Made by a program: the position numbers and the translations under genes. The notes below the pieces were generated by a model that saw nothing but the letters and a program-made list of their open reading frames with translations, was not told the origin of the DNA and did not search any database. This document shows, piece after piece, positions 36,577 to 47,690 of a stretch of DNA of 64,000 nt (positions are counted from its first letter, which is position 1; every line of letters begins with the position of its first letter). Source of the stretch: Camillea tinctor (Eukaryota; Ascomycota; Sordariomycetes; Xylariales; Xylariaceae). Where the stretch lies: the NCBI GenBank assembly GCA_022578605.1, contig MU394112.1, forward strand, positions 124,001 through 188,000. Direction: 5' to 3'.

Positions 36577-39073
36577 GAAGACTCTTGCATGGTCGGTTAG
36601 TACCGAGGTCTTTGGGCCGATGTTAAGGCTTTTTTCCGGACTCTGCTGAAAGAGAAAAGAATGGTTTAGTAAATGTTATGTTTGATGCTTTCTTTTCTTT
36701 CTTTCTTCCATCCTCTCCCTAACTTAACCTACCTTACTCTTACTTATATTGTTGGTTTATCTATTGGGTTAAAGCAAGGAGAACTATTTCCTCAGCTTCG
36801 TATATGGGGAACGGGAGACGGGAAAGGGAGAAATATTCGTGTAATAATGAAATCAACAAGTGCGGGAAGAAAAGGGGAATAGAGGAAAGGTGGGGAAGGG
36901 GGTGAGGGAAAGAGAGGAAGGCATATACGAATATTCCGGTCAGGTTAGGGTTTAACGAAAGGGGAATCAAAGCGGTGTTTTTTTTTAATTGTTTTTTTTC
37001 TTTACTCTCTTAACAACGGATGGGTGATAGGTGGATAAGGGGCATAAGGAGTGTAGACGGGATGGATGGACTTGGACTTGAAACTTTTTTTCCTCTGACT
37101 TTTGGGGTTTTGACTTTTGACTTTTGATTTTGAACTTTGACATCTTGATTCTAAAGACCTCTCTAACTTGTTTTCTCTTTTTTCCCTTCTCTCGCATATA
37201 CAACGACTTTGTTTTCACATGCGCATTACTAGATTGATGGATTTGTTCTCTTTTTCTCTCGGGTTACTGGTTTTGTCTTTTAGCTTGCTCTTTCTTTACT
37301 TTTTTATGGGGGTTATGGGTTATGGTGTGAACTCTTTATAAATAGGGGGCAATTTTTTTTTTTTTTTTTTTACACACAGACACAGTTTCGCATAATAGCA
37401 CTGGCATTTTAAGGAGTATGGTATGGTAATGGTTTTTTTTTTCTTAGAAGAGTTTTCATGTTGCGTTTTTCAAGGTTAGGGGTGCTTATAGAGAGATAGA
37501 GAGATTTTCATGTTAGGAAGAAAGATAGAAGAAGTATCATCGCTAACTATTATTTGCTTTTGATGCCCTACCTAGGTTTAGGTAGGTATATTGATATTTA
37601 CCTTGTAAAATGTGAGAGTTCAAGAAGGTCGCAAGGTGAAAAAGAAATCTGATTTAGGGCGATGGTGATGATGATGGTGGTGGGTCTTATTTGGCAAGTG
37701 ATGTAAAATCCGATGGGATGGGGAAAGAGTATAAACGCTTCCCCTGTCAAACTGTTTTAAATATACTAGACACATGTGCTTATCAACGAGCAGTATTATG
37801 TAGGTTACTCAGCATCTCTGTTCCTCCTGCTGTGAAGTTCGAGGTTTCAATGAATTTAAGATCTTTGAATCTATCTCGATGGGACTATTTCTCGTACGCT
37901 GTTTTCTTTCTATGATATCGCTGAGTCAAGATCAAAAGACTCTATTAAAAATACCAAAGACGGTTTGTCTGTGGCCTAGCTGAACACAGTGGCATTTAAG
38001 GCATACAAACAATACTTGGATTGTGGTCCCCATAGATCCCATACAATCGCTGAGAATGGATCTCCCTATCGCCAACCTTATCCCATTTTCGCCACATATG
38101 AATTATCATATACCTACCCCCTTATTTTCACCGAATAACGGGCTATGTATTTGTTGAGCCCAACCCTGTCAATGTTGCTGGTATTGACTATCTTCTCTGT
38201 ATACCTAGCACCACTACTGTTACTACTTACCCCCTTTTCCCTCCCCCCTTTTTACAATATCTAAAGGGGGGTTTGTATCTCCTATGAACAACACGCAACA
38301 GGAGATGGAAGGGTTGGAGGTATTTACCTCTCCAAGCTACATGCAACATTTTGGGTAGGTGACATTGTAGGTGTACAAAATCTGCTACTATCCTAGGCTG
38401 GGAGAGATGACAGGGGTTAAAGGGCAAAGAATAAGAAAAGTTAATTATCATATGGTGGGTGGGTAGGTATGTATACTAATTTTGGAGACTTGGTATAGAT
38501 ATGGTTATACTTTGGCCCCCCTCCTTTTGTCTTCTTTCTCATTATCTCGTTTCCCCTGCGTAAGAAGCCAGTGTGTGTGGTAAGTGATCTATTTAGGTAG
38601 GATAGCTACCACCCATCCCTATTCATATATTTCTGGGCATAATACCACTCTGTAATGTGACTGCGACTGCAAAACCTACCTACTTGTGAGGTATTGGACT
38701 GGTAGGTCGTATGACCTTTCAAATGACGAAAACATATCTTCTTCCTCCATCCTGACGACTATCCACATTGGGCTTTTGGGAGGGGAGGAAAGCCAGTAGC
38801 CGGGCAAGGGTCTATCTTGTCGCCTTTAAGAAGGAGACCCCGCGGGGAGTTAGTTGACTACTGCGGGGAAAGGAGAGTAGGGGTAGTAAAGACAAGGGTA
38901 GCTTAGGTCGATCCCAGAAAGCTCTCTTTTTGCATCGTAAGACATGGATCGTATTATGTGTGGTATGACTCCTGACCATACACTATAGGCGAGGGTTTTA
39001 GGTGAGAACTAACATCTCATGAAAAGGAATGATTACTCGTAGCTATTGAATAGCTCTCTATACACGAAGCCTT

Positions 39074-39103
39074 GAATCATATCTATACTTATAGATATGA
39101 TTC
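39074..39103. repeat. Perfect 14-bp inverted repeat with 2-nt centre
   Basis: GAATCATATCTATA, CT, then its exact reverse complement. It would form a near-complete cruciform or hairpin. Nothing nearby identifies it as a transposon end. Confidence 0.7.
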
Positions 39104-40265
39104 ATATATATCATACATGCTCGTCTAATTCCATTTATTCTTAGTCTATTCTTTTGGGTCGTGTGTAGCAATATACCTTATGTATATGCCCTCTCCCAAG
39201 TCTAGTTAAGCAATATTAATGGTGATTCTATTTAAACGGAGTTCTATTAATACAAACCGTCCGAACAATTTGGACATACACAATGTAGCATTAATAACTG
39301 CATAGTAACGTTCCAATAAGCTTTTTTATTAAGTGGAACCTTTTACTCGAAGATGCCGATGGGATGGATCGATCTCTAAATGAGCGCATGATTATGGAGA
39401 TGAGTAGAGGCAGATTTGCGGAGTACCTATGTCTGGCTTTCCATACCATACCCAGGTAAGGAGGGAGACCCTGCTTAAGCAAGATTAGCAGAGTAGGATT
39501 GTGTCTATGCAGTAACTTCACCTGTATAGCTCCTTGCAGTTTATCATTTCGGATATTGATGTATACACAGTGTATCTAGGTTAGTATCATTGGTTCATAC
39601 CACCCAGCAACATAACCTTACTCTTTGTGAACTAATTTTAAGAACGTTACAATCTACCTATTCATACTCACTTTCACTTTTACTATGCACCTCTATATTT
39701 CAATCGATTAGGTCCTTGTGGCTGCCATGTATCCCCTCACGGAGACCATGGATGTTGTTTTATACTCCTCGCATCCTTTCCGTGCCTGCATATGGCACCA
39801 GAAGATTCATTGGCTGGGGTTCGGGTCCAAATAGGGCAACTAGAAAGAGCCAAAATGGCAGGCTTCGTCAGCGCGAACAGACTGGCTCACTATAGCTGCT
39901 CGTTCTTCTCGAAGCCCCGCTCTAAAGTTGTACTTTAGGCTCGTACGCTTGGAGCAGCACGTTTCTTGGCCTTTTCGGCAAAGACAAGAATAGAATTGTG
40001 ATAACTACCAACACCACCATGTACTCCACGGCCAAGGACCGTGCTATGGGATAAACCTCTAGGTGGTGTGGGCTAACCTGGGGAGGGATTCAACACGGAA
40101 TGTTCGGCAATTGTTGATTATACTAAAAAGGGGGGACCTGATTAACCTAGGTAGTATACCTACCTGGTGCCATCAATAGACTAAACTCGTTCGATAGGAC
40201 ACAGACCTCGTTTCCGTGCCATGGACTGTTCTTTACTATTAAAGGGAGAGAGCATACCTAACTTG

Positions 40266-40291
40266 TTTTTTTTTTTTTTTTTTTTTTTTTT
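40266..40291. repeat. T26 homopolymer
   Basis: 26 consecutive T, about 130 bp before the transporter ATG. Most likely a nucleosome-excluding poly(dT) promoter tract; a reverse-strand retroposon poly(A) tail is the alternative, but no target duplication is seen. Confidence 0.7.
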
Positions 40292-40424
40292 GTATTTAGC
40301 TTTTGAAGTTTGTATACTTCACTAAGTGGCCTTACACCGTGTTGTCCTCTGCTACTTCCTGTCCATATAAAATTTCAGCTACCTATCTATAGCGACAACT
40401 ATCTATCGATATTGATACCAGAAA

Positions 40425-41697
40425 ATGTCGAGCAACGGAACCGGGGTCGTCTCGACTCACTACGACGAGGAGAAGGGGTTGCGCAGGACGGACACGAGCG
40501 TGACGATGCCACCGGAGCTCTTTGAAAAGGTATTATCAAACCTGCCTGTTGATGGAGACTATGAGGAGAGATAAAAATAGAGACGGGGGTAGTTGCAAAA
40601 TAAATAATACCAAAAAAACCATTTGCTCAAATCAGTGTATACGCATTCTAGCTCTATCTCAGCCCGAAGGTCCCTCACGTGGGAGACTATAATAGACGCT
40701 TCGCCAACCCGACGGCGCTCGGTTTCGTCGGGTGAGTTTTTCCTGCGATTATAGCCCCTCCTCATCTACTTAGCTAGGTTATATATCTCGGTAACAAACC
40801 GTAAATGCTAAACTCACCCTCCGTGACTAGGTTCGTGATCTCGACCTTTACGTTCGCTATCGTATTGATGGGATGGGGTGGTGCTGAGGGTGCTTCGCCA
40901 GTAGTGTAAGTTATTTCTTTCCCCCTTTTCATTCTTCTCTGCTACTATCACTCTTCTTTTCCCCGGAAGAGAAGCCCGCGGCTAACCTAACAATTCCTTA
41001 CACCCCCATCCGCCTTATGTAGTGGAATATTCTTCTTCGTCGGCCCCGTGCTCCTCATCTTCGCCATGGTGTTTGAGTGGATCATGGGTAACTTCTTCCC
41101 GATGATGGTTATGGGCCTCTTCTCCGTCTTTTGGCTCTCGTTCGGGGTCCTGCAGCTGCCCACGTTGCAGCTCGGCCTGCCGTATGCCACGGCCGCCGAC
41201 CCGGCGGGGACTTCGTCTCCAGCTTACAATTCGACTATCGCGCTGTACCTGATCGTCTGGGGCTTCGCGCTATTCACCTTCTTCATCTTTACCCTCAAGA
41301 TCAACGCTGTGTTCGCGCTCATCTTCGGGCTCGTCAGCGTCGCTGCTTGGGTCCTCGCTGGCGCGTACTTTAAGGTTGCGGCAGGGGAGTATGAGACCGC
41401 TGGTAGGCTGCAGAAGGTGCGTATTGCTTCTTTTTGTGTTCCTTTTTCTTTTCTCTCTCAGTCTCATGCTGTTACTGTCCGTGAAAATTGTTTTGCATTA
41501 ACTAACTAAAAAACTTCTCTATACAGACCGGTGGGGCTCTATTGTTCGTCGTCGCGGCGCTGGGATGGTATATGTGCTTTATCATAATGGCAGGGGAGAT
41601 GCGGATCACCCTGAAGCTCCCGGTTGGCGATCTTAGTCGCTTTTGGCCTCGAACGGATGTAGAACTGGCAGAGGCAGCCGGAGCACATCAAGACTGA
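40425..41697 (+). CDS. GPR1/FUN34/YaaH (AceTr) family acetate/ammonium transporter
   Basis: Six-helix plasma-membrane protein of the family that includes yeast Ato1-3 and Yarrowia Gpr1, linked to acetate uptake and ammonia export. Exons 40425-40529, 40652-40731, 40831-40905, 41023-41416 and 41527-41697 give 274 residues. A charged cytosolic N-terminus (HYDEEKGLRR) leads to NPTALGFVGFVISTF, which corresponds to the family signature NP[AV]P[LF]GLx[GSA]F but differs at three positions. Hydrophobic helices follow: IVLMGWGG; FFFVGPVLLIFAMVFEWI; MVMGLFSVFWLSFGVLQL; ALYLIVWGFALFTFFIF; ALIFGLVSVAAWVLAGAYF; and LLFVVAALGWYMCFIIM. All exon joins keep phase. Family is firm; the substrate is not known because the signature is altered. 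Confidence 0.9.
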
Positions 41698-42649
41698 GCT
41701 TATTAGCCCCAGATATAAATTTCAATATTGAGAGGTGCTTGTAACGTGCAAACGCAAGCTTGAACATCCACTGACCTCAACTTTACGAGGGGGTTACGAT
41801 GAAGGAAAACAAAGGCGGCCTTCACTACGTTGATATATTATTAGCAGTTCTTAAATAATAACAGTAATTTAAAATAACTGACCTTGAAGCTTTAAGGCCG
41901 TCACATGCTGAATACTGGGAGCGGTATGTATACGGTAAAAATACTGTGTCGTGTGGTATATATATAACCTATATCACTCTCCAAGAAGCTACAACTCGTG
42001 CTAATGCTGTTTCTTTGAGGAGAAAACATACCGTTATTTTTACTAAGAATATGACGGTAGGGAACTGCTTTAAACTATACCTCTTAAACTATATGTAACG
42101 TAATGAGCCAGTCATTTTTATTCGGCTGCATTGAAAAAGGGCCTCTTAGCCAGCTAGATAAGGTATGGAAAAGGGCCGTGATGCCCAAAGGGTTATATAC
42201 CCCTGGTACGAAATCATCGATGTGAGTCTTATTCAATAGCTATTGCAAGCCAAGTGACAGCTTGGAATGGATGATGTATTGAAGATGGACGGGAGCTGCA
42301 ATTACTAACTGTGGTGGGCGAGCAAAATTGCCCATTTTTGGCGACTATTATTGTTGCCGGCAACTACGTACACTCATTGTTAGCGACGGAATCTCTGGCT
42401 ATATCAAGGCTAAGTCAGCGACCTATATCACAAGGCCCGGGGCTGGTAGATATAAAAACAAGGGCTTTTACTATAATACGGTATACCCTCCTATCTTTAC
42501 TTTTTTAATATATATTCATACTACGTTTTCTTACTTGAACCTAAGTAGTTGTTTTTCTTCAGATAGCCTCCTTCCGAACTCCTTATAATATAGCCCTGCT
42601 GAACTCCTTTTGTATCGTATGTACTTCAAATGAGTAACCATCACTAATT
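41698..42649. other. Convergent intergenic region, AT rich
   Basis: Between the 3' ends of the transporter and the GNAT gene. AT rich with TATATATATA near 41960. It looks like decayed sequence, possibly an old transposon, but no motif identifies it. Confidence 0.45.
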
Positions 42650-43427
42650 TTACGCGTAGTTTTCATTGTACCCCCTTTCTCCCCATTCACGGAAACTCAA
42701 CCCCTTTGCTCTGCTCGGCATTCGTACTACTAGGGGAACCTCCGCGTCTTGCTCTTCCCCAAGAACTTCGGCTTTGTGGATAAGCCTCACGTGATTTAGT
42801 TTCTCGAAGCCTAGGCTCTTGTATAGATGTATGCCGGGTTGAGATGACTCGGTGTATATCGGGAGACCGAGCTGCTCCGCGATCTCGATACCCTGCTGTA
42901 CTAGTAAGCGACCCGCGCCGCTTCGTTGATGGTCAGGATGGACAGCTAAGGCATGTAGATCTTCGTCCGATGTCAGCTCATTCATGGGAAAGGAGAAGAG
43001 GAAAGCAAGAAAAGGAGGAGGAAATTTGCCCAAGCTCACATAGATGATGCCGATTGCCGAAAAGCTGCTCCCTTACATCCCACATAGGTCCTAAGATCCG
43101 CAAGCAACGTTCCTTCTCTTTGCCCTCGAGCCACGGTATATCCTGCGGTTTCTTCCAACCGTTTTCGTTCCCTGGTTGCCAGTAGATCTCCCAGGTAGCC
43201 ATTCCTACAACTTTACCCGTGTTGGTATCGACGCACTTGTAATTATAGACTATGCTGTCGTGCTTCCATTGCTCAGCAGTGGCTTCCACATGACAATCTC
43301 GGTCCACGCCCCTCGGGTAGAGGAATTTCATAATGGGCTCGTTCTTAAACGCCGCAAGGAAAGTGTCGCATACTGGACCAATGTCCTGGAGGAGAGCGGG
43401 AAGCACGACCAGAGGCATTTTTGCCAA
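42650..43427 (-). CDS. GNAT family N-acetyltransferase
   Basis: Transfers an acetyl group from acetyl-CoA to an unidentified amine; cytosolic, no targeting signal. Exons 43427-43040 and 42960-42650 give 232 residues. The acetyl-CoA-binding motif A is LHALAVHPDHQRSGAGRLL (V-x-P-x-x-Q-x-x-G-x-G type with Ala at one Gly), followed by the motif B helix/strand YTESSQPGIHLYKSLGFE. The N-terminal half (PALLQDIGPVCDTFLAAF) is the usual first strand and helix. The acceptor at 42961 was chosen because it joins L-Y|L-H-A-L in phase, with a GCTGAC branch site 16 nt upstream; a longer reading through MNELTSDED is out of phase. Family certain, substrate unknown. Confidence 0.9.
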
Positions 43428-43822
43428 TACTCTTTTTTTACAGCCAATACCGATACACCGTTAGCTTAGGCGACGACGGATCACGAAGTTCACAGCGAAG
43501 ACATGCGATGTATTTATATAAGTACTTAACCAGATCAGATTGATAGAATAGGAAATTAGCTACCCGGAGCTTTCGTCATCTCATTGCTCGGCGTCTCTTG
43601 GTTGATATGCAAAGACTCTTTGTGCAGTTTCACATTGGTGGTCGGTACTTAGCCCTACGGCACAGGTGAGTAAGGGGAAGATAACAACGACTTTTTGGCT
43701 CCAAAACATGGGTCGAGCGATGATTTATTTCCTATTCTATGACCGAAGTCCGATGTCGTCATTTAAGCTACTATATAAATACTCTGCTTGAGTATTTTAT
43801 TATGCTGTAATGCCACCCTTAG

Positions 43823-43996
43823 GGCTATTGTAACCACATAGAACAGGCCATTCGGAGAGTGCGTAGGCTTATACGAAGTGAACGGGGGCTATGGCGTGAG
43901 AATGCGGAGCTCTTAAAGAAGTTAGTATATACTAAGCCGTCTTACTATTGGAAGAAACATCCTTTTCAAGTCTTGGAGTCTTGGGAGTGGTCTTAG
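43823..43996 (+). pseudogene. Possible relic of a coding exon, unidentified
   Basis: An open stretch of 57 codons between two stops, with no ATG, has protein-like composition: IEQAIRRVRRLIRSERGLWR, then ENAELLKKLVYTKPSYYWKK and HPFQVLESWEWS. The regular Arg/Leu/Glu pattern and the Trp/Tyr-rich tail look like a decayed gene or transposon fragment in AT-rich surroundings, but I do not recognise the family. It may also be chance. Confidence 0.3.
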
Positions 43997-44325
43997 TGGC
44001 CGGTGAGGAATATGTAAGGGACATGCAACCAAGCATTCCTAAAATCTAGATTGGTTCTTGCGCAGGCACACATTTTATCTAAATCATCGATGCCGTTCTG
44101 CGAGGTCGTTATATCGGATTTCTTGGTGAACGAAAAAAACACCATATTGCGGCGTGATATTCCCCCCGAAAAGTAAGTGACACGGAGACCATTGTCTGTT
44201 ACTAGTCATGTAGTATCTTCGCCGCCAAGGAGGTCTGATTTAACTATAAAACTATTACTTAAGGTTTCCGGAAGCTCGGGAGGGACCAGATAGAAAGAAG
44301 TTGGTCGGTCTTTGACAAATGAGTA

Positions 44326-44556
44326 CACTCGTTTCCAAACAATAAGTCGCGCCCCATATTTTTTTTCTACTTACACACACACTTTTTTGAATCAACATCA
44401 CTTTTATTTACTTTTTATCATTTTTAAACATAACTTTATAACAACATGGCTTTATATAAAAACCCATATATCAAAATAAAGCTTTTTTTGTTGCGAATCT
44501 AATGATATAAATCTTTTTTAACTAGCTTTAAAATTCATGTAAATGCAAGCAATTAT
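44326..44556 (+). repeat. Left terminal inverted repeat of the fold-back MITE
   Basis: Includes GTCGCGCCCCATA near the end, a CA run, AACATAACTTTATAACAACA, and ends AATGCAAGCAATTAT. Matches the right arm in reverse complement. Confidence 0.85.
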
Positions 44557-44715
44557 GCTATATTTTTTATAATTGCTATAGTTTGTTTTTTTACATTACG
44601 TAAAAAGATTTTGTTATTAGCAAAAAAACGCATTTATAGCGGGGTAATATAGATGTTATGCAGGGTAACTAACAATACAATATAACCTCAATATAGTTAC
44701 TACATAAAATGTAAT

Positions 44716-44936
44716 ATAATTGCTTGCATTTATATGAATTTTAAAGCTAGTTAAAAAAGATTTATATCATTAGATTCGCAACAAAAAAAGCTTTATTTTA
44801 ATATATGGGTTTTTATATAAAGCCATGTTGTTATAAAGTTATGTTTAAAAATAATAAAAAGCGATGTCAATTCAAAAAGTGTGTGTGTGTGAGTAGAAAA
44901 AAATATGGGGCGCGACTTATTGTTTGGAAACGAGTG
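44716..44936 (-). repeat. Right terminal inverted repeat of the fold-back MITE
   Basis: Reverse complement of the left arm with scattered transitions (for example ATGT against ATAT) and a few length differences in T and CA runs. Confidence 0.85.
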
Positions 44937-45460
44937 TACTAGCGAAGAAGCTATATAAAATGGGCCGAAATGGACAGGCCTAGCCAACTTTAGTAGGAGA
45001 CTATCAGTTTTTTCTAGCATAGGACTTGCGGGGTCTAAGTCTATCCTTCACAGATTCAACTGGTGGTGGGTTATGTTTCAATACGAGCATGTGTATACTG
45101 CTCGGCTATGAACATTCAGAATTCCAGAATATAATATGCCGGTAAACAATCTGTTAGGGTGTGTAAGCAGCATCTCTTTGAGTAAATATAATTCATCCTG
45201 CATTTGAACACTCCACTTGAGCCATAAGAATGTCAAATCTACAATTACACCTACCGTATATCGTGTTGCACTGTCCCTAGAGGTTAGTATGTGTAGACAA
45301 CAACGAATGGTGCCCCTGGACCCGGAGCTGTTCTCCCAAAGTGGTCACCCGGACGCCACATGTAGATGAAGTTCTCCTCGTGATGTGTGATAGAATATCC
45401 CTCGTAGAGTATCAGCAGGATTCACGGTAGTTTTCTACCTCGCATTATACGGGTGAAAAG

Positions 45461-45482
45461 ATCTTATCTGATCAGATAAGAT
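45461..45482. promoter_or_regulatory. Perfect 22-bp palindrome with two head-to-head GATA sites
   Basis: CTTATC, TGATCA, GATAAG flanked by AT on each side: a self-complementary 22-mer about 300 bp before the O-methyltransferase start. GATAAG is the binding core of fungal GATA factors (AreA/Nit2, SreA). A partial copy (TTGATCTGATCAGG) follows at 45485-45498. Binding is inferred only. Confidence 0.45.
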
Positions 45483-45775
45483 GGTTGATCTGATCAGGGA
45501 GGCTTGCTGCCAAGGTGCCAAGTACCGCCTCAGCTGCCTCTTTGAGGGTTTGTGCTACGAGCTAGAGAGAAACTTATGGTAATGGGGTTGCAGCCAAGAT
45601 GAGGGAGCTGGTGAAATTCCGACAGCGGAGTATTTCTGGACGAGAAGGACGAGGAAAAGATTTTGGAAGAGTTTGATTTAAATCACGAACTTTTCACAAT
45701 CTTAATATTTTTCTCCTTAGTTTCTTGGGAGCACACACGAAAGATTAAAAGATTACGCATACACTCTTGGCGATC

Positions 45776-47251
45776 ATGGCGGACTCACAGCAACCTACGC
45801 TCAACAGCCTTGCGGCCAAGATCACCGAACTCTCGGGGACCCTGACAAAGTACCTCGAAGAGAACAAGATCCAAGCGCCGACGTTTTCTGAGGATAGCCC
45901 AACTAGCTATACCGGCCTCTCGCCGGAGATATTCATGACGCGCCAGGTGCTGCTAGATGCTATCACGGACATGTGGTATTTGACCCAAGGGCCTAGCGAG
46001 AGTATTTTCAACTATGTTCACTCCGTAAGCTCTGCGTCATGCTCACAGCAGCGAAGGATCGGCTTTCTGAACTAACCTCTATAGGTGATGCCGGATGCTG
46101 CTACTCTGAACATCTTGAACTACTTCAACTTCTGGTCGGCGATTCCTCTCGGCGGCTCCGCGTCGTACGCTGAAGTCGCCAAGCATGTATCGCTGCCGGA
46201 ACCCGTCGTGTTCCGCGTATTGAAGCACGCGACGTCCCTTCGTATCTTCGCCGAGACTGAGCCAGGCAAAGCATCGTCGCGCATTCAGCACACGTCCCGG
46301 TCAGCTGCGCTGGCTAAGTCTTCGGGTTTGAGAGCCCTTGTGTCTACGATCCTTGACGATGCCGGTGCGCCTATGATGGTTATGCACGAGGCACTTAATA
46401 AATACAGCAAAGGCAAGCCCGAGCTCACGCAGGAGATGACGGAGACTGCCTTCGCTTTGTTCCACAGAACTGGTGCCCTTGGAAAGAAATACGATAACTC
46501 CTGGGATCTCCTCGAGAACGACGGAGAGGGTGAGGAGAAGGGCTGGCGACAGAGGAACTTTGTCGAGTTCATGCGCTACGTCAAAGAGATATTCCATCTT
46601 GAGGAAATCGTGCTCGACTCTAACGACTGGGCTGCGATGGGAGAGGGCACAGTGGTCGATGTGAGAAAATAACCCGTCAAAAGTTTCGTTGCCCCTTGAT
46701 TCCAACTGTTGCTAACATATTCTTCCCAGGTCGGCGGCTCGGCAGGGCACGACGCTATGGTGCTTGCGAAGAAATTCCCCAAGCTCAAGATCACAGTTCA
46801 GGATCTGCCTAAAGTGCGATCCGAGTTTGAGGCGACCCGGCCAAAGGAGCTCGAATCGAGGGTCACGTTCATGGAGCACGACTTCTTCGAACCGCAAAAA
46901 GTCCAAGCGGATGTCTACCTGCTGAAGATGATCCTCCACGACTGGCCCGATGAGGAGTGCGCTAAGATCCTGCGCGCCCTCATCCCGGCGATCAAGCCCG
47001 GCGCCCGCGTGATCCTGTACGAGTATATCGGCAACCAGGGTGAGACGGAGGGGCCTCAGCTACCGCTGTCTATGCAGAACATGGGGACGGCGACAGACAT
47101 CCGACTGATGGCTCTGTTCAACGGAAAAGAGCGCCCTGTAGACGCCTGGAAGGGTATCTTCGCGCTCGCGGACGGGAGATACGAAGTTACCAGCGTGAAG
47201 GCCAACCCCGTGACCTTCTTTGCCGTGGTTGAGGCTGTTTGGCGAGGTTAG
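45776..47251 (+). CDS. SAM-dependent O-methyltransferase (fungal secondary-metabolism type)
   Basis: Methylates a hydroxyl of a small aromatic or polyketide molecule using S-adenosylmethionine. Exons 45776-46024, 46085-46660 and 46730-47251 give 448 residues. An N-terminal dimerisation winged-helix region (ILNYFNFWSAIPLGGSASYA) is followed by the SAM-binding core: motif I VVDVGGSAGHDA (~274-285; the usual third Gly is Ser), the acidic strand ITVQDLP, and HDWPDEECAKIL with the probable catalytic His345. It resembles plant-type and sterigmatocystin-pathway O-methyltransferases. The ATG at 45776 opens MADSQQPTLN. No synthase or other tailoring enzyme lies within reach, so it is an orphan here; it lies in AT-rich, repeat-containing DNA. 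Confidence 0.93.
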
Positions 47252-47649
47252 GAATAATACCAACCGTGGCATAAAAAAATCAAAAGTGTACAATACTATC
47301 CCTTGGTACAACTAAGAATGTTTACCACTACAAAACAGCTTAACAAAAGGAATAAAAAAGTATTATGTTGTTTCTATTTAGTTTTCATGTCTACATATTT
47401 GCAATGTACATATTTATTTAGGAGGCAACCCCCGAAAGCAAATAAGCATTTGAAAAACCTGAAATGTGGCTACCTGGACCTTTCAAAAAGTGAATATTTA
47501 ATTTTAGATCCAGCTATACAGTTCCTACATATCAAGTTAGACAATAATTATTATAAGTACTTTAGTCATAAAACAGATTATATAGTAGTGTATTATGTTA
47601 AGCAGTTTGCTCTGCCCTAGATAGCTAGAAAAGAATAAGCTAAAAGAAA

Positions 47650-47690
47650 AGAAAGGAAAGGAAAGGAAAGGAAAGGAAAGGAAAGGAAAC
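47650..47690. repeat. GGAAA pentanucleotide microsatellite
   Basis: About eight uninterrupted copies of a GGAAA unit on the plus strand. Confidence 0.85.

Larger units (their letters stand above)
36577..40424. other. Intergenic ATG26 / acetate transporter, 3.8 kb
   Basis: No gene supported. It contains a 19-T run (37353-37371), the 30-bp palindrome at 39074-39103, TAGG repeats near 37573 and 40147, and a 26-T run at 40266-40291 just upstream of the transporter. Open frames here are short and without family features. Confidence 0.55.
44326..44936. mobile_element. Fold-back MITE with ~225-bp terminal inverted repeats, TA target duplication
   Basis: The left arm (44326 to about 44556) and right arm (about 44716 to 44936) are inverted copies, differing at only a few positions and small indels by eye. 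The ends read CACTCGTTTCCAAACAATAA and are flanked by TA on both sides (44324-44325 and 44937-44938), as for Tc1/mariner/pogo (Fot1-like) elements. The middle 160 bp is AT rich and non-coding. Several arm differences are C-to-T or G-to-A, as repeat-induced point mutation would leave. The arms make up about 75 percent of the element, so the transcript would form a very long hairpin. Confidence 0.85.
43428..45775. other. AT-rich intergenic region between GNAT and O-methyltransferase
   Basis: Contains the coding relic at 43823-43996, the fold-back MITE at 44326-44936 and the GATA palindrome at 45461-45482. The rest shows no gene. Confidence 0.55.

Noticed and set aside
40266..40291. Poly(A) tail of a retroposed gene on the minus strand
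   Set aside because: No flanking target duplication and no retrotransposon or gene body next to it; a promoter poly(dT) tract is simpler.
45767..45775. Upstream extension of the O-methyltransferase
   Set aside because: It would begin at TTG; ATG at 45776 is the credible start.
47318..47620. AT-rich open frame after the O-methyltransferase
   Set aside because: Composition follows local AT content and no domain is visible; listed only as spacer.
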